A stretch of 64,000 bases of DNA from Halioglobus sp. (GTDB taxonomy: Bacteria; Pseudomonadota; Gammaproteobacteria; Pseudomonadales; Halieaceae). How positions within the stretch are numbered: position 1 is the first letter of the stretch; each line of letters starts with the position of its first letter. The position numbers and the translations under genes were made by a program. The stretch spans positions 1 through 64,000 of the forward strand of contig JAGRIE010000015.1 of NCBI GenBank assembly GCA_020443425.1, in the 5' to 3' direction. The notes under the pieces were generated by a model. The model was not told the DNA's origin, searched no databases, and saw nothing but the letters and a program-made list of their open reading frames with translations. Below, piece by piece: positions 50,994 to 59,631 of the stretch.

Positions 50994-51659
50994 TCAGTCA
51001 GCCAGCGGCGTGTTGACGGGTGGCGCTGTCACCGTCCCCAGCAGTCGTCTCTCCATGCGGTCCAGGTGCGTGTGTATTGCGGCGACAAACTCATCCCTGT
51101 TTTTTGCCTCTCGCCAGAGCTCCTGCAGCGGTTGCACATCGAGTTTGTGGATCGCACGCAGCATGGCTGCGAGCGCACAAACCCACACAAACAGGCTGAG
51201 GCTGAAAATCGCGGCGGCCAATGTCAGCTGGCTGCCTCCACTGAGGTAGCACAATGCCGCGCCCAGGTAGATGGTGACTACGGTGGCCATGTTTGCCACC
51301 TCTTTGTAGGGTACGAAACGCAACACGTCCAGCGCTTTCAGCAGCTCAGTCAATGCGAGCTTGTACACCTTGCTGCGATTGTCCGGGACATCGAGTATGG
51401 TGCATATGCTGGCGACTATGGCGGCGGAGACGCGGCGCCCGATGTGCCACCACAGCAGCTGGTTACAGGCCCATACGGGAAGAGCGCAGGCAATGCTCAA
51501 CAGTAGCAGGGTGACAGGGTGTAGTTCACGCAAGTACGTGGGGTCGATGCTGAGAATGATGACCAGCCCCGAGACCAGGACAGTGAACAGGGGTATCGCT
51601 GCATGCCACCCCTGCTCAGGCCGGGGACGAAACAGGTATTGGGCGTGTGACAGGTTCAT
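50994..51659 (-). CDS. Integral membrane protein, unknown
   Basis: A 221-residue protein with four likely spans (AAIPLFTVLVSGLVIILSI; LLLLSIACALPVWACNQLL; VVTIYLGAALCYLSGG; AAIFSLSLFVWVCALAAML) and a soluble C-terminal helix region (QPLQELWREAKNRDEFVAAI). No family was recognised. The ATG at 51657-51659 has GGGAGG six bases ahead, a strong RBS. It starts 13 bases after the HdeD gene and is probably in the same transcript. Confidence 0.72.
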   Translation of the reverse strand: MNLSHAQYLFRPRPEQGWHAAIPLFTVLVSGLVIILSIDPTYLRELHPVTLLLLSIACALPVWACNQLLWWHIGRRVSAAIVASICTILDVPDNRSKVYKLALTELLKALDVLRFVPYKEVANMATVVTIYLGAALCYLSGGSQLTLAAAIFSLSLFVWVCALAAMLRAIHKLDVQPLQELWREAKNRDEFVAAIHTHLDRMERRLLGTVTAPPVNTPLAD

Positions 51660-51672
51660 GCTCAGCCTCCCG

Positions 51673-52257
51673 CTAGGCGCCGGGCTTGACCGCACCCTGC
51701 ACACTGCGGCCGAGGAACAGCAGCCACCAGCCGCCCATCATCAATTTGATGCCGAACAGCAGACCGACGGCCCAGGCGCCAGACACGGGGAACTGTGCCC
51801 AGATGACAAGGCCCAGCAACAGCGTTACCAGGCCGTTGAAGCAGAGCCAGCCCCAACCGATGCTGGGCCGCATCTGCAGGGCGGCGACCAGCTCGACAAT
51901 GCCGGTGGCAAAAAAGTAGATCGCAAGGAAGAGCGTGATCGCAGCCAGGCCTTCGAGTGGTTGTGTCAGCATGAAGACACCGGCGATGATAGTCAGTACA
52001 CCCACCAGAAAGACCAGCAGGCCCCTGCCGAAAGCGCCGGTGCGGAAGGCCAGTAAACACTGTGCGATGCCGCCGGCCGCCAGCAGCGCACCAACCAGCA
52101 GGGTGATGGAAAGGCCCGCTGCCAGCGGCGCGGCAACAGCCAGCACGCCGCACAGCAGCATGATGCCACCGGACACTACCGCTATGCGGCTGTGCGATCG
52201 CACCGCCTCTATAAAGTTGTTAGCGATATCCTGGGGGATGGGGTTTGCTGTGTTCAT
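51673..52257 (-). CDS. HdeD family membrane protein
   Basis: A 194-residue polytopic inner-membrane protein of the HdeD family, named for an E. coli acid-resistance protein. Six spans in three hairpins are visible (VVSGGIMLLCGVLAVAAPLA; ITLLVGALLAAGGIAQCLLA; LLVFLVGVLTIIAGVFMLTQ; AAITLFLAIYFFATGIVELV; LCFNGLVTLLLGLVIWAQF; AWAVGLLFGIKLMMGGWWLL). It begins MNTANPIPQDIANNFIEAVR after an AGGAG RBS. Acid resistance is not shown here; family function is loosely defined. It is divergent from the CAP-domain gene. Confidence 0.86.
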   Translation of the reverse strand: MNTANPIPQDIANNFIEAVRSHSRIAVVSGGIMLLCGVLAVAAPLAAGLSITLLVGALLAAGGIAQCLLAFRTGAFGRGLLVFLVGVLTIIAGVFMLTQPLEGLAAITLFLAIYFFATGIVELVAALQMRPSIGWGWLCFNGLVTLLLGLVIWAQFPVSGAWAVGLLFGIKLMMGGWWLLFLGRSVQGAVKPGA

Positions 52258-52480
52258 GCGTGCTCCTGAATGTACGGGGTCGATTCCCTCCTGCTGATGC
52301 GGCTGCAGGTATTGCGCCTAGTCTAGTCCGGATGAGAGTGAATCGCACAGGGTTTTGTCCCGAGGGTTTGCGAGCGGCGTGGGTTTACACGTCACCGTGT
52401 ACAGAGGGTCTTTGCGGTAACAGTGATTCGTAGCTAAACTCTGGTCTTAGCGCGAAAATAAAGACCTGAAGGGGTGGCAC

Positions 52481-53347
52481 TTGAAAACAATAAAAACGGC
52501 ACTGTTCTGCACGGCCCTGTTGTTCCTTTATGCCTGTAGCCACCCGATTGAAATAGAGGGTGAAGGAGACGTGTCGTCCAACTACGGTCGCAGCTGTACC
52601 CTGGAAGATACCTTGACGGACCCGGTGCCTGACAACTGCGCCAAGAACTACGTCGTCAATGACTATTTTGATACCTACACTGCCACGCCTCGCGCGGGCT
52701 GGCAGTTCGATAGCTGGCGCAATTACTGTGCCGACGCAGTGGACAATACCTGCACCTTCAATTTGACGGCAGAGCAGGTACGCGGTGCGTGGTTCAGGAC
52801 AGTGCCGCCGCTGGTTGCGGTATTCACGCCTGTGGGCAGCGTCAATTGCTCGTCGGTTGTTCCCGGCAGCAACTTCAGGGATGAAATGCTGTGCGCGCAC
52901 AATGCCCGGCGCGGGACGTTCCCGACCCCCGAGCCTGACCCGGCACTTGAAGACCTGGAATGGGATGAGGCGCTCGCTGATATCGCCGCCGGCTATGCCG
53001 AGCAGTGCACGTGGGCGCACAACAGCAATCGCAGTGACAGCTATCCCGGCTATGTCGGTGAGAACCTGGCGCTGTTTTCCAGCGGGTGGTCAGTCGACAG
53101 CCTGGTCGAATCAGCCCTCACCGGCTGGGTGGAGAATGAAATGCCGGATTACGACTATGCCACCAACACCTGCTCGGGTGTCTGCGGGCACTACACCCAG
53201 GTGGTATGGCGGGCGACCACGCATGTGGGATGTGCGGTGAAGCAGTGCGCCTCTTTCACCAACCTCGATTCATCGTGGGACAACGCCTATCTGATGGTCT
53301 GCAATTACTCGCCGGGTGGAAATTACAACGGGCAGTGGCCGTATTAG
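52481..53347 (+). CDS. CAP (SCP/PR-1) domain lipoprotein with N-terminal repeat domain
   Basis: A 288-residue exported protein. MKTIKTALFCTALLFLYAC is a lipoprotein-type signal with Cys19. Residues about 25-95 resemble a bacterial repeat (DTYTATPRAGWQFDSWRNYC with TCTFNLTAEQV). The C-terminal CAP domain (about 130-288) has LCAHNARRGTF, LEWDEALADIAAGYAEQCTW, the GENLALFSSG segment, and GHYTQVVWRATTHVGCAVKQ with NYSPGGNYNGQWPY. The two His/Glu-type cavity residues are present. The start is a TTG at 52481 with GAAGGGG ahead. CAP domains are surface-exposed or secreted; the ligand is unknown. Confidence 0.86.
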   Translation: MKTIKTALFCTALLFLYACSHPIEIEGEGDVSSNYGRSCTLEDTLTDPVPDNCAKNYVVNDYFDTYTATPRAGWQFDSWRNYCADAVDNTCTFNLTAEQVRGAWFRTVPPLVAVFTPVGSVNCSSVVPGSNFRDEMLCAHNARRGTFPTPEPDPALEDLEWDEALADIAAGYAEQCTWAHNSNRSDSYPGYVGENLALFSSGWSVDSLVESALTGWVENEMPDYDYATNTCSGVCGHYTQVVWRATTHVGCAVKQCASFTNLDSSWDNAYLMVCNYSPGGNYNGQWPY

Positions 53348-53382
53348 GCTGCAGCCGTTTGCGTCAACCTCGCGCTGATTCG

Positions 53383-53865
53383 CTAGAGTGTGGGGGTGGA
53401 CACACACAATGCCCGCTTCCTGGCAGCGTCGTCTGCGACAAAGGTGTATGTATTCCCTTTGGTGAGTATCACAATCCAGGAGGACATCGAAGTGCTGGGT
53501 TCGTTGGTCCAGGCCCAGGGGCCGGTCAGGCGGAACAGCGGCGACACCTTGCAGGTGAACCCCGAGCCACAGTTACTTTCGAGCTTGCCGGTTTTGTCAT
53601 ACAGCGATTGCAGTTCTGCCACTGACGGCAGGCGCCAGCCGTCGCCTTTACTGGCGCAGAAACGGCCGGCCGCAGCCCAGTTGATGTCGGAACCGTTGTC
53701 GGCCTGTGCCCATTCGAGGCCGGTAGCAGCCTGCTTCAGTACACCGCCTCCGAGGTCGGTCATTTCAGCGTTGGGAGTGTCGTCGGCAACAAGCAACTGG
53801 CCGGGATAAGCGGCGGATGAACTCGCCAATACAAGGCACATCAACTTTCTTCGTACAGCGCGCAT
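53383..53865 (-). CDS. Exported DUF1566 (Lcl-type) domain protein
   Basis: A 160-residue protein with a signal sequence (KLMCLVLASSSAAYPGQLL) and a DUF1566 domain: GLEWAQADNGSDINWAAAGR, FCASKGDGWRLPSVAELQSL, and a late tryptophan-rich WAWTNEPSTSMSSW before an RALCV end. DUF1566 folds occur in surface or secreted lectin-like and adhesin-like proteins. The ATG at 53863-53865 has AGAGGG at RBS distance. It converges on the CAP-domain gene with 35 bases between stops, making a pair of exported proteins. Confidence 0.82.
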   Translation of the reverse strand: MRAVRRKLMCLVLASSSAAYPGQLLVADDTPNAEMTDLGGGVLKQAATGLEWAQADNGSDINWAAAGRFCASKGDGWRLPSVAELQSLYDKTGKLESNCGSGFTCKVSPLFRLTGPWAWTNEPSTSMSSWIVILTKGNTYTFVADDAARKRALCVSTPTL

Positions 53866-54071
53866 AACGCCCTCTAAGGGTGATATTTTGTCGCCTATTC
53901 TGTACACGTTTTCGGCAATGACAAGTAAATTCGCGAGTGATTATTCCGTATTTCTGCACGTATTGACGGCCCCACCCTGCCTAGAAGCGGCCACCGTGAT
54001 GTGGCGTTGCCGGCTGAGGGGAAACGCCCGCGAAGGCCCCGATCGTGATGCGCCGGCGTGAAACGGCCTGC

Positions 54072-54089
54072 GCGCGGTTAATACCGCGC
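54072..54089 (-). terminator. Hairpin directly after the beta-barrel gene
   Basis: GCGCGGT-TAAT-ACCGCGC, a perfect 7-bp stem with a 4-base loop, touches the stop codon of the outer-membrane gene at 54090. No T-run follows. Terminator-like. Confidence 0.4.
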
Positions 54090-54914
54090 CTATTTGGGAA
54101 ACACCAGGGTGTAGGTCAGGCGCGCACCCCAGCCATCGGGGCCGGTATCATCGGGGGTATCTGCCCAGTAGCGCGCCCCGACTTGCACGGACATGGGTTG
54201 CTTGCCAATCCTGAAGACCTGCGTGACCTGCAAGTTGACCGGTACCGACCACGCGTTGCCGACCCAGTCATACGTCGACTCAGTATTGAGCATGAAGGTG
54301 GTGTTGCTGGCGGTGGTATAGCCAAAAAACGGCTGCAAAAAAGTGGCATCGACATCGCTGGCATCGCCATTGCCCGCGTAGGACCACAGGTGATTCACCA
54401 GCGCACCGAAAGTCCAGCCATTGTCCTGCTTGAGCGCCACGGCAGTTGGCCCCGCCGCCCATTTCTCAGCGCCGAGCAGGTCATCAGTCGCGGTGCGCAG
54501 CAGCAGGGCTGGCCCCACGCCCCAGGTCCAGCCGCTCGGCGTCAGTGCCTTGGGTGACAGGAAGAAGCTCTGTGTTACGTCGCCAATGCCATCTTCATCA
54601 TTGCCGGGTGGGACATCCTGCAGCGCGATGACCGGAAGGATGGTTCGAGAAATCACGTTCCAGTCAGCGTTCAGGTCGATTGGAACTACCGGTTGAATAT
54701 TCAACAGTGTGCGTTCGCCTTTCTTGCTGGGGCCAATATCGTCATCGTAATTGAACTGGAACGGTACGCTGATCATGGCCGCGATGGGATTATTGAGCTT
54801 CTTGGCGATATCTGCCTCATTGTCCTGAGCTTCAGCACTGAAGCCCGGAATCAGCAGGGTCGCAATGACCAGTGAAAGACAGGGTTGCTTCTGGTATCTG
54901 TGTTTGTTACCCAT
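54090..54914 (-). CDS. Outer-membrane beta-barrel protein (MetA/'transporter' type)
   Basis: A 274-residue exported protein. A signal peptide (CLSLVIATLLIPGFSAEA) leads into KKLNNPIAAMISVPFQFNYD and alternating strands such as NVISRTILPVIALQDV, DGIGDVTQSFFLSP and WTWGVGPALLLRTAT, ending GARLTYTLVFPK with a C-terminal Lys after Phe-Pro. This pattern fits a monomeric outer-membrane barrel family often labelled transporter or neuromedin U in databases. Its cargo is unknown. The start ATG at 54912-54914 is preceded by an open intergenic region. Confidence 0.75.
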   Translation of the reverse strand: MGNKHRYQKQPCLSLVIATLLIPGFSAEAQDNEADIAKKLNNPIAAMISVPFQFNYDDDIGPSKKGERTLLNIQPVVPIDLNADWNVISRTILPVIALQDVPPGNDEDGIGDVTQSFFLSPKALTPSGWTWGVGPALLLRTATDDLLGAEKWAAGPTAVALKQDNGWTFGALVNHLWSYAGNGDASDVDATFLQPFFGYTTASNTTFMLNTESTYDWVGNAWSVPVNLQVTQVFRIGKQPMSVQVGARYWADTPDDTGPDGWGARLTYTLVFPK

Positions 54915-55320
54915 TGCTTGGCATCTCTAGTGTTTGTGGACTTTCAGCTGCTGACTCTTGACGCTCCCCTTCAGGGCGGTGGTAAGAAAACGGCATTCAT
55001 GCCAATCAAGGGCCCACGCTTTGCGATCCCTGGTTTGGGGAGAGTGGTTCTAGTTGTTCACTATCGGCTACTGTCCGGACCATTTGAGTAAGGTTAGCAG
55101 ATTATATCGTAGTTCGGCGTGGTCACTCACTCCGCGTTCTCTTTTTCCAATGGAGTAGAGACGTTCACTGATCTTGAAACACTGTAGATTATATTGCTAT
55201 CAAGATCAGTCTGGTCATAATCCAGAAAGGCCGGTGCCGCACCGAGTTCCCAGCGAACCACCTGTCCGCGTAACGCGATCAGGGGAAACCGCCGAGCCTG
55301 GCTGCCATGATGTCGCAAGG
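54915..55320. other. Intergenic region with a long-spaced inverted repeat
   Basis: 406 bases between the beta-barrel gene and the LysR gene, both on the minus strand. It is less GC-rich than its surroundings. An 11-bp perfect inverted repeat, ACTGATCTTGA (55167-55177) and TCAAGATCAGT (55200-55210), is separated by an AT-rich 22-base spacer. A 63-codon frame at 55127-55318 on the minus strand lacks an RBS and any recognisable domain, so it is not called a gene. The beta-barrel gene promoter presumably lies here. Confidence 0.5.
55167..55210. repeat. 11-bp inverted repeat with 22-bp spacer
   Basis: ACTGATCTTGA and TCAAGATCAGT are exact complements. The spacer contains ATTATATT. It could be a hairpin in the LysR transcript 3' region or paired operator half-sites upstream of the beta-barrel gene. 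Confidence 0.65.
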
Positions 55321-56256
55321 CTAGGCAAGAACCTCCTCACGCAAAAACCCACGCGCTACAAGAAGCCGCAAAACCTCTTTACATTTTTCCTGCAACATAT
55401 CCCGCAACAGGCGCACAGCGGGGGTAATGGATCGCCTGCTCGGGCAGATCAACCACAGTTCCGTTGAGCGCGGTTGATACTCAGGCATGACGTTAACCAC
55501 GTTACCGGACAGCAGATCTTTCGACATATCCAGGCAGGATTTGACAGCCAATCCGTTACCGGCAACACACCAGCGCCTGACCAGTTCACCGTCATTGGCC
55601 GCGCGGTCGCCGCTCATTTTGATCTTGTAGTCGCTGGAATCGCGCGTGAAAACCCAATCGTCGTAGATAATGTCGTGCAGTTGGTAAAACAAGCCGTTAT
55701 GGGCCGCCAGATCGTGCGGGTGTTGCGGCGTGCCGTGCGATTTGAGGTAATCAGGGGTTGCACACAGTAGTGCCGGCGCATTGCAGATTTTGAAACCGTA
55801 GAGGCTGGCATCGCTGGGAGACCCGTAGCGCAGTGCGACATCCACCGCATCGCGATAGAAGTCGATGTTACTGTCGCCGATGTTCAGCTTTAAGCTGACG
55901 TCGGGGTACGTCACCATAAAGTCATCCAGCCAGGGCACGACGAGGTTGCGCCCCAGATCCGAGGACAGGGACAAGCGCAGCTCCCCTTCCACCACATCCA
56001 GATCATCGCGCATATTCTGCCGGGCCGTCTCCAGCATGGCGAGCGCCTGCTGGCACTGCGGGATAAAACGCTCACCGGCACTGGAGAGGCGAAGCTGCCG
56101 CGTGGTGCGAATGAACAACTCTGCCCCCAGCGCTTTTTCCGCCCGCTTCAACGCGGCACTGGCCGTTGCCGTGCGCATATCCAGATGCGTGGCGGCAGCA
56201 GTGATACTGCGGAACTCAGCCACCTTGAGTACGACTTGTAGATCTTCCAAAAGCAT
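55321..56256 (-). CDS. LysR family transcriptional regulator
   Basis: A 311-residue LysR-type regulator. The N-terminal winged helix-turn-helix is FRSITAAATHLDMRTATASA (about 15-34), followed by the linker helix and an effector domain (VEGELRLSLSSDLGRNLVVP; CLDMSKDLLSGNVVNVMPEY). The ATG is at 56254-56256. A T-N11-A dyad overlaps the region just upstream of its start, the usual place for LysR binding. It is divergent from an alcohol dehydrogenase / SDR / DUF4437 operon, which it probably regulates; the effector is unknown. Confidence 0.92.
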   Translation of the reverse strand: MLLEDLQVVLKVAEFRSITAAATHLDMRTATASAALKRAEKALGAELFIRTTRQLRLSSAGERFIPQCQQALAMLETARQNMRDDLDVVEGELRLSLSSDLGRNLVVPWLDDFMVTYPDVSLKLNIGDSNIDFYRDAVDVALRYGSPSDASLYGFKICNAPALLCATPDYLKSHGTPQHPHDLAAHNGLFYQLHDIIYDDWVFTRDSSDYKIKMSGDRAANDGELVRRWCVAGNGLAVKSCLDMSKDLLSGNVVNVMPEYQPRSTELWLICPSRRSITPAVRLLRDMLQEKCKEVLRLLVARGFLREEVLA

Positions 56257-56279
56257 ATTATCTAATATTTTTTGATAAT
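56257..56279. promoter_or_regulatory. LysR-type operator (ATTATC-N11-GATAAT)
   Basis: A perfect 6-bp inverted repeat spaced by 11 bases contains the ATC-N11-GAT form of the LysR consensus T-N11-A. It lies directly upstream of the lysR start codon, in the 104-base divergent region. The flanks are AT-rich. This is good support for autoregulation and control of the divergent operon. Confidence 0.6.
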
Positions 56280-56360
56280 GTTTCTTTTATTATGCTGTTT
56301 ATAGGGATATGATCAAGCCATATCCTGCACTCCAGTTACTCAAGCACTGGAGACCTACCC

Positions 56361-57398
56361 ATGAAAGCCATCGCGTATCAACAATCACTGCCCATCGAGC
56401 ACCCCGAATCGCTGCTGGATATCGAACTGCCCCAACCCAATGCCGAGGGTCATGACCTGCTCGTCAAGGTGAATGCCGTTGCGGTAAACCCGGTGGATTA
56501 CAAAATTCGCCAGAATGTCGCACCTGAATCCGGTCAATACAAAGTCCTCGGCTGGGACACAGTGGGTGAAGTAGTCGCCACAGGACAATCCGCTACGCAG
56601 TTCAAGCCGGGGGATCAGGTGTTCTATGCGGGCGATCTCAATCGCCAGGGCGGGAATGCCGAGTATCAATTGGTGGATGAGCGACTGGTGGGGCGCAAGC
56701 CGAAAAGCCTGTCCAATGCCGAGGCCGCAGCACTGCCACTGACGACCATCACCGCCTGGGAACTGTTGTTTGAACATCTGGGCATTGCGCAGCAGCACCC
56801 GGACTCTACAGCACACTCCGCAGAAGTCATCCTGGTGGTCGGCGCGGCGGGGGGAGTGGGTTCTATCCTGCTGCAGCTTGCCAGATCGATTACCGGCGCC
56901 ACCCTCATCGCCACCGCATCGCGCGAAAGCTCAATCGAGTGGGTGAAAAAACTGGGCGCGCACTATGTCATCGACCACAGCAAACCCCTGCAGCCGCAAC
57001 TCGAAGCACTTACGGCCAATCACGGTGTAGGCCAGGTGACCCATGTTGCCAGCCTGAATGGCACAGATGCCTATTTCGATAGCTATACAGAGCTGCTCGT
57101 GCCGTTTGGCAAAATCGCGATGATCGACGATCCAGAGACATTTGATGTCGCAAAACTGAAACCCAAGAGCCTGTCATTGCACTGGGAGTTCATGTTTGCG
57201 CGGTCGATGTTTCAAGCGGCGGATATGCATGAGCAAGGCCGCTTGCTGACCCGGGTCGCGGAGTTGGTTGATCAGGGTATTATTCAAACCACAGCGGGCA
57301 AGACACTGGGTAGTATTAATGCCGAGAACCTGAAGCTGGCGCACTCTGAGTTGGAGTCTCGTCGCGCTATCGGAAAAATCGTACTGGAGGGATTCTAA
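56361..57398 (+). CDS. Zinc-type alcohol dehydrogenase / quinone oxidoreductase family protein
   Basis: A 345-residue medium-chain dehydrogenase/reductase. The N-terminal GroES-like part has VNPVDYKIRQNVAPESGQYK and LGWDTVGEVVATGQSATQFK; the Rossmann motif is ILVVGAAGGVGSILLQLARS near 160-180. Zinc-ligand cysteines are not evident, as in the quinone oxidoreductase-like branch, so NADPH-dependent reduction of a carbonyl or enone is likely. First gene of the operon facing the LysR regulator, 27 bases before the SDR gene. Confidence 0.9.
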   Translation: MKAIAYQQSLPIEHPESLLDIELPQPNAEGHDLLVKVNAVAVNPVDYKIRQNVAPESGQYKVLGWDTVGEVVATGQSATQFKPGDQVFYAGDLNRQGGNAEYQLVDERLVGRKPKSLSNAEAAALPLTTITAWELLFEHLGIAQQHPDSTAHSAEVILVVGAAGGVGSILLQLARSITGATLIATASRESSIEWVKKLGAHYVIDHSKPLQPQLEALTANHGVGQVTHVASLNGTDAYFDSYTELLVPFGKIAMIDDPETFDVAKLKPKSLSLHWEFMFARSMFQAADMHEQGRLLTRVAELVDQGIIQTTAGKTLGSINAENLKLAHSELESRRAIGKIVLEGF

Positions 57399-57425
57399 AC
57401 ACGTCGCCCCAAGGAAGCATTCCCA

Positions 57426-58232
57426 ATGCGAAAAACGATTCTTATCACAGGTTCCACTGATGGCATCGGCCTGGCCACCGCGACGGCAATGCTCTCGCAG
57501 GGACACAGAGTCCTGCTGCATGGTCGCGATGCAGAAAAGCTTGCTCAGGTGTACACCGAGCTCACCGGGCAGGCAGGCAACCCGCGCGTTGAGAAGTATC
57601 TGGCAGACCTGTCTGTTATGGCTGAGGTGGAGACACTTGCCAAGGCCATAGCGAGGCAGCATAGCAAGCTCGATGTGTTGATCAATAATGCCGGTGTGTT
57701 TCGGGTTGCACAGACCACAACCAATGACGGACTGGATGTACGCTTTGCGGTGAATACGCTCGCCCCGTACTTGTTGACGCTGCGATTGCTACCACTGTTA
57801 GGCGAAAGCGGACGCGTGATCAATCTGTCGTCCGCCGCCCAGTCTCCAGTAAACATCGAAGCACTGGCCGGCCGCCTTCAGATACCCGATGCGTTCGAAG
57901 CCTACGCGCAAAGTAAACTGGCGCTGACCATGTGGTCTCTTCAGCTGGCACACACGTTGGGGCGTTCGGGGCCAGCGATACTTGCAGTGAACCCCGGTTC
58001 GATGCTCGGCAGCAAAATGGTCAGAGAGGGGTTTGGCGTCGCCGGGGGCGATCTGGCAAAAGGCGTAGACATTTTATGCCGCGCCGCCCTGACGGAAGAA
58101 TTTGCAGATGCCTCAGGCCAGTACTTTGACAATGACTCAGGCGCGTTCAGTAACCCGCACCCCGATGCGTTGAGCCCACAAAAACGTGCCGAAGTCGTAC
58201 ATGCTATCGAAAACACCCTGGGAGGCTTATGA
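57426..58232 (+). CDS. Short-chain dehydrogenase/reductase
   Basis: A 268-residue SDR. Cofactor motif ILITGSTDGIGLATATAMLS (about 5-24), NNAGVF, catalytic VINLSSAAQSPVN Ser and YAQSKLALTMW (Tyr-x3-Lys). The product resembles the retinol-dehydrogenase-like SDRs. It starts 27 bases after the alcohol dehydrogenase gene and overlaps the next gene by 4 bases (ATGA). It presumably acts on the same compound as its neighbour, controlled by the divergent LysR protein. Confidence 0.9.
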   Translation: MRKTILITGSTDGIGLATATAMLSQGHRVLLHGRDAEKLAQVYTELTGQAGNPRVEKYLADLSVMAEVETLAKAIARQHSKLDVLINNAGVFRVAQTTTNDGLDVRFAVNTLAPYLLTLRLLPLLGESGRVINLSSAAQSPVNIEALAGRLQIPDAFEAYAQSKLALTMWSLQLAHTLGRSGPAILAVNPGSMLGSKMVREGFGVAGGDLAKGVDILCRAALTEEFADASGQYFDNDSGAFSNPHPDALSPQKRAEVVHAIENTLGGL

Positions 58233-59079
58233 GGCACTTCAACAGACGTTCAGCTCTGGCTGTAATGGCTGTACTGGCATTACCGGCTTTTAGCCTTGCC
58301 GATACCGCCCGTGCCGAAATACCCGAACCCCGTTCAGAGGTGGTGTCAGTAGATGACGTAACCTGGGGATACCTGACCCCGCCAGGGGTGACAAAGGCCC
58401 CAGAGCTGCGGATTTATGGGGCGACAGAACGAAGAATACAGCAGCGGGTATTCTGCTGCAGTTTCCCGAGGGCTTTTCTTCGCCGCCCCACATTCACAAC
58501 ATCACTTACCGTGGTGTCGTTATTCAGGGCGAACTGCATAACGACGACCCCGACGCAGAAGCGATGTGGCTGCCTACTGGCTCATTCTGGACGCAACCGG
58601 CCGGCGAGGCGCATGTAACAGCGGCCAATGGGCAACATAACGTCGCCTATATCGAAATCAACAGTGGCCCCTACCTTGTTCAACCTACCGAGCAGGCATA
58701 CGACAATTCCGAGCGGCCAGTGAATGTTCACCCATCGAATATTGTCTGGCTGGATTCCTGCAGTAAGGATGAGAACGGGCCATCCGATATTCAAATCGCC
58801 TACTTATGGGGAGACACCGCCAAGGGCAGCTTGCGCGGCACCATGCTGAAAATTCCCGCGGGTTTTGAAGGAGTCATCCGCAGTAATGCGGATCAGTTCA
58901 GGGCCGTCGTTATTGAAGGAGAATTAGATTACAACAATCAGCAGGACCTGAAGACACTCGGGGCCGGTAGCTATTTTGGCTCTGCCGGTGATTTCGTACA
59001 CGAGATATCTGCCAGGCCCGGGCAAGCACTGACACTCTATATCCGCAGCGACGATACATTCGATATATTAGCTGATTGA
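58229..59079 (+). pseudogene. DUF4437 family protein, frameshifted
   Basis: A cupin-like DUF4437 protein broken by one frameshift. Frame 1 from the ATG at 58229 gives a signal peptide (SALAVMAVLALPAFSLADTA) and [20 protein letters not shown]. From about 58413 the homologous sequence moves to another frame: [40 protein letters not shown], then [20 protein letters not shown] through to the stop at 59079. Restoring one base in the TTT run at 58413-58415 rejoins the frames over 283 residues. It may be a real loss or a sequencing error. It is third in the LysR-facing operon. Confidence 0.8.
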
Positions 59080-59170
59080 CCCAGTAACAATCAGTCTGGT
59101 TGCTGGCCCGAATAACCGGGGCGACTAGGTAATTGTGACATGGGAATGTTGGTAACTGCCGGAGTAAGAA

Positions 59171-59246
59171 TGGTGCCCGGAGACAGAATCGAACTGCCGA
59201 CACGGGGATTTTCAATCCCCTGCTCTACCGACTGAGCTATCCGGGC
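59171..59246 (-). tRNA. tRNA-Phe (GAA)
   Basis: 76 bases including an encoded CCA. The acceptor stem GCCCGGA pairs with TCCGGGC; the D-loop (GCTCAGTCGGTAGAGC), anticodon arm (GGGGATTGAAAATCCCC, anticodon GAA) and T-arm (GTTCGATTC) are all canonical. It lies between the frameshifted gene and yggX, in the mutY-yggX-tRNA-Phe order found in pseudomonads. Its 3' end faces the accessory block to the left. Confidence 0.97.
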
Positions 59247-59343
59247 GTAACGCAGAGTTTACATTTCTCGCATTGCGCGAAAGGCGCGTATTAAACCTGT
59301 CTGCGCGGCGGGAGTCAAGCCACCACTGGCTTTGGGGGGCGGC

Positions 59344-59616
59344 TTACTTCGAAGGTGGGACGTAGCCCTCAGCTTTGTCGTAGTCTTCGCCGGAAAAGTA
59401 CTTGTCCATTTCGCCCTGCAGGTACTTCCTCGCTTCGGGGTCCACCAGGCTCAGGTGCTTCTCGTTGATCAGCATGGTCTGGTGGCTCTGCCAGTCCTGC
59501 CACGCCTGCTTTGACACGTTTTCAAAGATTTCCTGCCCTTTGGGGCCGGGATAGGGGGGCGCATCCAGCCCTTCCATTTCCTTTTTGTACTTGGTGCAAA
59601 AAACCATGCGGGACAT
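59344..59616 (-). CDS. yggX: Probable Fe(2+)-trafficking protein
   Basis: A 90-residue YggX-family protein linked to oxidative protection of iron-sulfur clusters. It has [20 protein letters not shown] with the conserved Cys7 and [40 protein letters not shown] and [12 protein letters not shown]. It begins 15 bases after the mutY stop on the same strand, the classical mutY-yggX pair; MutY is itself an iron-sulfur enzyme. Confidence 0.97.
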   Translation of the reverse strand: MSRMVFCTKYKKEMEGLDAPPYPGPKGQEIFENVSKQAWQDWQSHQTMLINEKHLSLVDPEARKYLQGEMDKYFSGEDYDKAEGYVPPSK

Positions 59617-59631
59617 CTCAATACTCCAAAT

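Noticed and set aside
55127-55318. 63-codon minus-strand frame just after the LysR gene
   Set aside because: No RBS and no domain; the inverted repeat inside it argues for intergenic DNA.
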